Source: Poecilobothrus nobilitatus
Taxonomy: Eukaryota; Arthropoda; Insecta; Diptera; Dolichopodidae
Assembly: GCA_947095535.1 (NCBI GenBank)
Contig: OX352773.1
Span: 26,433,398 to 26,497,397 of the forward strand
Length of the DNA stretch: 64,000 nucleotides
Direction of reading: 5' to 3'
The translations under genes and the position numbers were made by a program. The notes beneath the pieces are model-generated. The model was not told where the DNA came from. It was given only the letters and a program-made list of their open reading frames with translations, and searched no databases. Of this stretch, positions 57,957 through 64,000 are shown in pieces (position 1 is the first letter of the stretch; every line of letters begins with the position of its first letter).

Positions 57957-59972
57957 ATAGCAAAGTGATTACAAGGAGATATTTGTAAAGCACAGAAAAA
58001 TCTTCTATATTAGAGCTTGTTTAATATCTAATAGAGGCCCTTCACATCAAAAAACAAATACTGGTGATTGTTGACCTAATATGGAAATATTTGACAAGAA
58101 GTAATAAATACATTGGAAAGTTTTAAAATTCCAAAAGAAAAAACAAAAACGATTAAAAACAATATATAACGAAATTATAAAGTTACATAATATATTCATT
58201 CATATATATGGTATAAATGGTATATGTATATAATATTACATGTATTAAAATAAAAAAAAATAAAAAATTATTTTTTTTTTCTGTTTCTTACCAAAAAGAA
58301 TTTTTTTCGTTTAAAAGTTTTATTTATACAAATTTCATTCATAGCTTTGCTTTGACAATAAAAACGACAAAAAAAAAAAAAAATCTTTGAAGTTTAACAA
58401 AAAAAAGAGTTTAAGTTTGAAAAGATTTTGAAAGTAATAAATATTTTTAACATTTATTAAAGTTTAACATTCCAGAAAATTATTGTTTTTTATTTGTTTC
58501 TTGTTTTTTAGTGTTTTTCTATAAAAAAATTTAATTTAAAACAATTCAGTTAAGTGCCTTTTTGACAAGGAAAAAATTTTTTTCTACTCTTTTTAGCAAG
58601 TTTTTTGTTATCTTTAATGAGTATAGTTTTTTGAGTAATTTCATAGGAAATTTTTAAAAGTATCAAAACTTAACACATTCTTAATTGAAAAATTTCATAT
58701 TACATTGAGTTTTAAAGTTTATTCGATAAATATTTCGAAAAATTGAAATGAATTAGAAGTTAGAACTAACGGATTTCGAATTGAGCATTATTTTAAGAAA
58801 AGATAAAGTAAGCCCAAGTCAGTCACCTATGCAAATTGAAAACTAAAATTATTGAGTCGAATTTAAAGACTCGAATTTGGGGTTAATTTAAAAAAAAAAA
58901 AAAACAAAGAACAGATCTTTAATGAAAATTTAATTTTATGGGAACAGTCAGTTAGATAGTGATTAAAATCCTAAATATATTAATTGCCTTATTTTAAACA
59001 TGGATTTTTGGTGAAAATGATAAAAACTTCTTCTTAATGAAATAGTTATTTGAAAAAAAAAACTTTCAGATTGTATTTGTTTGTTTGTTTCTTATGTTTC
59101 ATTTTTCACTTTTTTGAAAACTTTTAACTATTTGAATTTTATATCTTTTGTTCTATTTTGTTTTCTTTATAACGTCATTTAATTTTACTCGAAATTCAAA
59201 TTTCATTTTTAAGCTTATAAGTTTGAAAATCCTTTTTTTGGTTTTATGTTTTGTTTTTTTTTTTTTTTTTATTTTCAATAAAAAGACAATAACTTCATTT
59301 CCTGTCTTTTTTCTGGCACACTTTATTGCTAAACAATATCGTTGTTCTACAAAAACAAAAAAGTACAAAATAATAATAAAACAATAATAGCTTTAACAAC
59401 TAAAAATAACAACAACAACAATAATAATAATAATAAATACTTCCTTTTCTTATAATTCACCATTGTGCAAAAACAAAAAAAAAAAATTTCTTTTGTCTCT
59501 TGTTTAATATTCTCTAACGTCCCAAAGTTAAGTCTATACGGCATCAAAAAATAAGAATAAAATACAAAGTTCTTTGTTTTTTTTTTTTTTTTTTTTTTAT
59601 TTAAAGTTATCACAAAAAAAGAAAATTTATTTTTCTACACTATGTAGTTAAATATAACAGTACTCAACACGTAAACACTAATAAGAATGGAATATGATGG
59701 GACAAAAATTTGAAAGAAGGAAAATAGAAAATAAAAATTAATAGATAAAAGAGGAGACAATTCTTTTAATATGAAAAGACCACATTTAAAAACAATAATA
59801 AAACAAAAAAAATTAAAGGACAACTCCATTTTTTTTTTTTTTTTTCACCCATTATACTAGAAATAATGGCAAAGCGATGGTTAAATGATTCACGTCGTTA
59901 ATATTGTGTGTTGTTCTTTTTTTTTTTTGTTTATCTGTTATTTTTTTATTTTTCTTTTTTTTTTGCTAAAAT
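57957..59972. other. AT-rich stretch without a supported gene
   Basis: It includes mutually antisense frames at 59148-59387 and 59153-59368, and a frame over the AAC/AAT microsatellite (59347-59613). None is credible as a gene. Confidence 0.55.
59408..59436. repeat. (AAC)n-(AAT)n microsatellite
   Basis: About four AAC units run into about five AAT units. Confidence 0.9.
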
Positions 59973-59995
59973 TTAACCTTCATCATCCGTTGTGT
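59973..59995 (-). CDS. Candidate short C-terminal exon ending DDEG
   Basis: On the minus strand AAGTTTTAG is followed by AC ACA ACG GAT GAT GAA GGT TAA, which would encode the C-terminus TTDDEG. The G+C is conspicuous against the flanks, and a stop lies just upstream in the same frame, so a splice acceptor would be required. The acceptor is mediocre. The previous exon would have to end with one base of a codon. This is a weak candidate for an alternative last exon of the same minus-strand gene. Confidence 0.2.
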
Positions 59996-60467
59996 CTAAA
60001 ACTTATAGAACGGTGTAATAATATTTAGTTAAAAAGAAAAAGTTTCTTTAAAAAAAATTTTAATTATTAAAATCTACGATTTAACACTGCAATTTTATTT
60101 TTAATTAAAAAAAAAAAAAATTGTTTAAAAATTTTTTTGCTGAAGTATTTATCTATTTCATCTAAGTATTTTATTTATCTGACATAAATCTGTCCTTTTT
60201 CTTTTACAAATTCTCATCGGTAAAACAGCAACATAATCAAGAAAAAAGTTTAGTAAAAACATATAAAACCACCATAACATCAAAATATACGTATATGTAG
60301 TATGAGTATATGTAATGTGATCACGTCCTACTCCTGAATACGGATAATCATCTAATATCGAAAATAAAATTTGTTTAAGTAAATTTATTAATAATAGAAT
60401 GTTGCAAGTCGTAAATTGTAATAATATTTAAAAAAAAAAAAAGAATATTCTTTTCTTTATTACTTAC
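59996..60467. other. AT-rich stretch without a visible gene
   Basis: Only low-complexity sequence and a GC-richer patch at about 60320-60345 (GATCACGTCCTACTCCTG). Confidence 0.55.
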
Positions 60468-60644
60468 CGAATAACACACTGGCAGATATCACGTGTTAGA
60501 TTGGAACCCCAAAAAATAAAGTAACGTGGAAAAGATTTGAAGAAGAAACATTCAGAATAAGATATAGAAAGAAGTTTAAAGTTTCGGGTATAAAATAAAA
60601 GAATAGCCCAAGAAAGCGAAAATTGAAGACGATTTGTAAAGGCG
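60468..60644 (-). CDS. Candidate internal coding exon, 177 nt
   Basis: On the minus strand a good acceptor (CTGTTTGGCTTCACAG) is followed by 58 open codons and a perfect donor (TATTCG|GTAAGTAA). The frame contains a hydrophobic stretch LSWAILLFYT and near the end WGSNLTRDICQCVI, with a possible N-glycosylation site (NLT). It starts one base into a codon and ends two bases into the next, which fits the terminal exon at 45455-45545. The strand is T-rich and a second frame is also open here (109 codons, 60496-60825), so an open frame is weak evidence. The splice signals and the phase match are what make it worth listing. A further donor (CAACT|GTAAGTACC) lies at about 60807, after a possible ATG at 60825. 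Family not recognised. Confidence 0.25.
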
Positions 60645-61720
60645 CTGTGAAGCCAAACAGAAGACGTTTAAGAGCAATAAAGGATAAAATTTCCAAAATG
60701 TTTTTTAACCAAAATATTAAATGGCATCTTTGATTTAAACATTTGTGTGTTACATTCCTCTCGGATAAGAAATGGTTGATAGGAAAAAATTGAGAGGTAC
60801 TTACAGTTGAGTATAATATGAACATAATAGATTTTTATCAAAGCTATAGAAGGAAGTATTTGCGTAATGCAAATAAACTTTTTTCTTTTTGATATGATAG
60901 AAAAATTATTTTAACTTAACTTTATTTAACTAATTAAGATCAAAAAAACTACAAAAAGAATTTTATTAAGGACAGACTTTAAGGTTAAATTAGTATTTTG
61001 TAATTTTTGTTTTTATATTTGGTACTTTTGTTTATTGCAACTTAACCATTATTGTTCTCATAATAAAATGTTGTTTTGTTTTCTCGTTTTTTGTTTTTGT
61101 TTTACCATTATTGTGGAAAATTATTTTTATATAATTTTTCTTTGTAGATATTTATATACATATGTATTGTTTTTTTGTTCTTTAAATTTATGCTCTTTTT
61201 TTTTTCTTTTTTTTTTGTCCCGCCTCTCAATTTCAACTGAATAAAAGGTTGTGTACACAAGAAAACTTGAATTGAAACATCAAAGAAAGAAACAAAAAGA
61301 AGAAAAAAAAAAGTGAGAGAGAAAAATTAAAGTTTTGTGCAAAGTTAAAATGATGTTTAAAATAAAATTATATTGTTATAGAATTTTTTTATTTTTTTGC
61401 ATTTATATAAATTGAATTATTTTTTAATATTGTTTTGAAAAGTTAAATAGAGTCGAGGTTTTTTTTTTTTGGTAAATGATCTTACAAATGTTTTATTTAC
61501 CTTTTTTCTTTAAATTTAGGAAATTAAAGAATTTTCTTTTGACTTGTTTTAAATGAAGTTTTGACATATCCTTATAGTGTTAAAAGTAATTACCAAGAAC
61601 AGTATGTTATATAATATGAAGTAAAATATATAATATCTATAGAATAATGCAAAAATTTTATAGTATCTGTAATGCAAAGATTTATCAAAACAAAAAAAAA
61701 AAATTTTTTAACTCTGTTTA
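60645..61720. other. AT-rich stretch without a supported gene
   Basis: It includes the upstream part of the 109-codon minus frame and the donor-like site at about 60807. No complete exon could be built. The 69-codon plus frame at 61035-61244 is Phe/Leu-rich and not accepted. Confidence 0.45.
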
Positions 61721-62815
61721 CATTGCGGGTAAAAGTGGCAGATGCAGAGGGCGCCATGATCAAGGAGCGGTAAATTCCTCAAAATTTTTTTTTATGTTTT
61801 TTTAAATTATATAATATATATGTACCTACATATAAAATATTTTGTGCAAAATTTATTTTGCCCAAGTGTACATTTTTATAAAATGTAGAATTTATATTAA
61901 TAATTTGGAGTAATTTTAATATAAATTTGTATACAAAATATACATAAGGCTAGATATTCATCAGGTTACATAATATGTGTACACTGTATTTGAATTTATG
62001 TCATGTATATTACACTGTATGTCATTACACATCTATGTTCTATATATATTTTTTATTAATTTTTTTATTTTTTTCAACCAACACCCAAACTTATCTAAAG
62101 CAATACACCGATTGAATATATTATCTTTAACTCTAAATAATTATTTTCATTTTTCTACTTCTTGCAACAAGCACACAAACTCTATAATACAATATACCTG
62201 TAGAATATACATTTAACTATATATAATTATTTTAATTTTTCTATGCAGTATATTACATTACAGTATTCTTACATTACAGGCCAGGCCATAGACAATAAGG
62301 CTCAACGAGAAGCTTTCAAATTGAATCTTATTTGTTTTTTTATACAAGTCTCATGGGAGTCTCATGGGAGTTTTAAGTGCAAGTAGTCGTTCTTATTTTA
62401 CATATATATGTATATTTGCATCAGAAAATTCCTATTTAACTTCTAGTTATAAAATTAAACTGCAAACTTGAACGCAACCACATTATCTACCTTCTTTGAA
62501 AATTTCATTAAAAAATATTAACATTTTCATTCAAAATTTTAAATTTCAAAAAAATTGAACCAGAAATCCATGGGCAACACCCTAATTATTTTAGATAATT
62601 ACCTAAATATTTTATGGACAATGGCCTAAATATTTTAAATTTCAACATTCAATCAAGATCTTCTTTTTAAATTTTCGAATAAAATTTTTTTTTAACGAAA
62701 AAGAAAAAAATCAAAACAAAAAATATCTCGTTGCAGTGATGGGAAGGGGAGCGCAAATATTTAAATGCGCATAGGGCGCCACAACTCTTGATCCGACGCT
62801 GCCTCTTTAAATCGT
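61721..62815. other. Segment bounded by AGGGCGCCA words
   Basis: GC-rich patches CAGAGGGCGCCATGATC (about 61744-61760) and CATAGGGCGCCACAACTC (about 62770-62787) share AGGGCGCCA in the same orientation, about 1,025 bp apart. Both have a GATC-containing neighbourhood (ATGATCAAGGAGCGG and CTTGATCCGACGC). They could be two fragments of one repeat family or the edges of one old element. Between them the sequence is AT-rich with an unaccepted 79-codon plus frame (61977-62216). Confidence 0.3.
62349..62370. repeat. 11-bp tandem repeat GTCTCATGGGA
   Basis: GTCTCATGGGA occurs twice in direct tandem. It follows a GC-richer patch (CAGGCCAGGCCATAGAC at about 62277-62293) with a plus acceptor-like TTACATTACAG. 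Confidence 0.85.
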
Positions 62816-64000
62816 TTTTATTTTACATCTTATTACCATCAGTTGGTCTTTTAAAACATCTATAGTTAAAAAAAAAATTCGATTTTTTTTTTACCATTTA
62901 TTTATCCAAACTTACCAATAAAATTATCCAAAAATTATTTATAAGGTAATAGATTGATATGGTATCTTTATTTATATACATAATTAAATAATTTCAGTTT
63001 CAGACATCTTATTTTAGACAGAGGTTTTTTTTTTTTGCTTTGGAAATTTGTATTCAAAAGATACATATACATATTTAACAACAACTATGAAAGAACAAGA
63101 CTATGTACTATGGAAAATAAATACCTAGTTGGATTATTAATATGTTAATATTAACATTTTTTTTTAATTCATATATAGAATGCTAGATCCCAAGATCCCA
63201 AAAGTTTTTTTTGTCAAAATTATTTTAAAAGTTAAAGAAAAAAAAGTATCTGTTGCTGTCATTACCAATATTTATTATAATCAATTATATAATTTATTAT
63301 TTTCAAATATTAGGAATTTTTTTTTTTTTTTTTAAAAAGAGTAATAAAAATCTTTTTAATTGAAATTTAATTAACTTAGGATTTTGTTTTCTTAAACAAA
63401 AAGAAAAAAAAAATTTAATTAATGAAATTGAAAATTTTTTTTTTTTTGTTTCATTTTACCATGATTATTTCGAATTATTTCATCAGAAATTCAAAAAATA
63501 TCTTTTATAAAACTTTGTTCTTATTTTTAAAATTTCTTAGAACCAAAATACAATAAATCGAATAAAATTGTTCTGCTCTTGTAATTCAGAAAATACAAAT
63601 CAAATTGACCAACAAAAAAAAAAATTTTTTTATGATAAATCCCTTACTTTAAAAAACAAAAAAATGAATTATTAAATTTCCTATTAAATTTTATTAAAGG
63701 TCCTTCAAAATTTTCCTTCCTAAAGAAGTTTTTATTTATTTATTTTTTTTATTTTTTTTATTTTTCTTTTTTGGAATATACGAAAAAGTATAATTGAAAC
63801 TATTACACGGATGAAATATTACAAAACGATTTATGTGTCACAGGACTTTCTTCTCTGTCTTTTTTTTTTGTTTTTTTTTTCAAATTGTTAAAATATTTTG
63901 TAAAAAAAAAAAAAAAAATATTCATAAGATAAAAATGATAGTAAATTGAAAATTTCTTGAATGAGAGGGCAGAAGAAATTTTGATTGTTCAAAAATATAT
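62816..64000. other. AT-rich stretch without a visible gene
   Basis: Homopolymer-rich sequence to the end of the window. A minus donor-like TATTG|GTAAGT at about 62910 has no supporting acceptor or frame. Confidence 0.55.

Noticed and set aside
59347..59613. 88-codon minus frame rich in Leu and Lys
   Set aside because: Produced by the AAC/AAT microsatellite and a long T run.
60496..60825. 109-codon minus frame starting at ATG 60825
   Set aside because: The strand is T-rich so long Phe/Leu/Ile frames are expected. A different frame fits the splice sites better, and two strong donors interrupt the region.
62277..62375. Plus-strand acceptor TTACATTACAG before a segment reading AIDNKAQREAFKLN
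   Set aside because: No donor follows, the frame soon becomes biased, and the supported exons are on the other strand.
1..64000. CRISPR arrays, bacterial operons, rRNA genes, phage genes
   Set aside because: No regularly spaced repeat-spacer pattern, no long tightly packed ORFs and no rRNA-like GC-rich blocks. The tandem repeats present belong to transposable-element monomers and microsatellites.

Overview
This window looks like nuclear DNA from an insect, most likely a fly. It is extremely AT-rich (about four fifths A+T by eye, not computed) and full of long A and T runs. It holds no long open reading frame on either strand, no operons and no prokaryotic signals. The fly guess rests on one fragment resembling the Drosophila INE-1/DINE-1 family (55297-55500), on tRNA-headed short elements with A tails, and on splice-site style. 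Nearly all open frames of 60-118 codons are low-complexity F/K/N/I/L strings and are treated as chance.

The best reading is that most of the window is intron of one large gene on the minus strand. The strongest evidence is a pair of exons: 7585-7725 (141 nt, Ser/Gly/Lys-rich disordered linker, donor GGAG|GTAAAA), then a 26-nt microexon at 7257-7282 (acceptor TTTTTTCAG, donor CTG|GTAAGG). The microexon restores the frame exactly. A second good candidate is a 3'-terminal coding exon at 45455-45545 that ends in a stop. Weaker candidates, all on the minus strand, are 60468-60644 (phase-compatible with 45545), 59973-59995, 24437-24461 and 13864-13889. I do not recognise the protein.

The rest is mobile and repetitive DNA. 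One interspersed family (here called family A) occurs six times: 24573-25744, 36697-38473, 39177-39860, 40330-40920, 48511-49702 and 9279-9460. Full copies have a fixed 5' end (AACAAGGTAGAATG), internal monomers of about 475 bp repeated up to three times, a GGAC tetranucleotide array, and a 3' hairpin ending in AAATGTGCTAA. Two MITE-like elements lie close together at 5281-5694 and 6287-6682. A 1.2-kb foldback element with arms of about 280 bp is at 56754-57956, and a 104-bp mini-foldback is at 52949-53052. A tRNA-derived SINE with probable target-site duplication is at 22525-22719, a composite tRNA-headed element at 55523-56215, and tRNA-like relics at 30901-30982 and 11881-11946.

Three stretches (6722-6977, 15036-15419, 29445-29749) carry frame-shifted open segments with unusually protein-like composition. 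They look like decayed coding sequence of unknown origin. The remaining DNA is AT-rich non-coding sequence with small hairpins, minisatellites and microsatellites.
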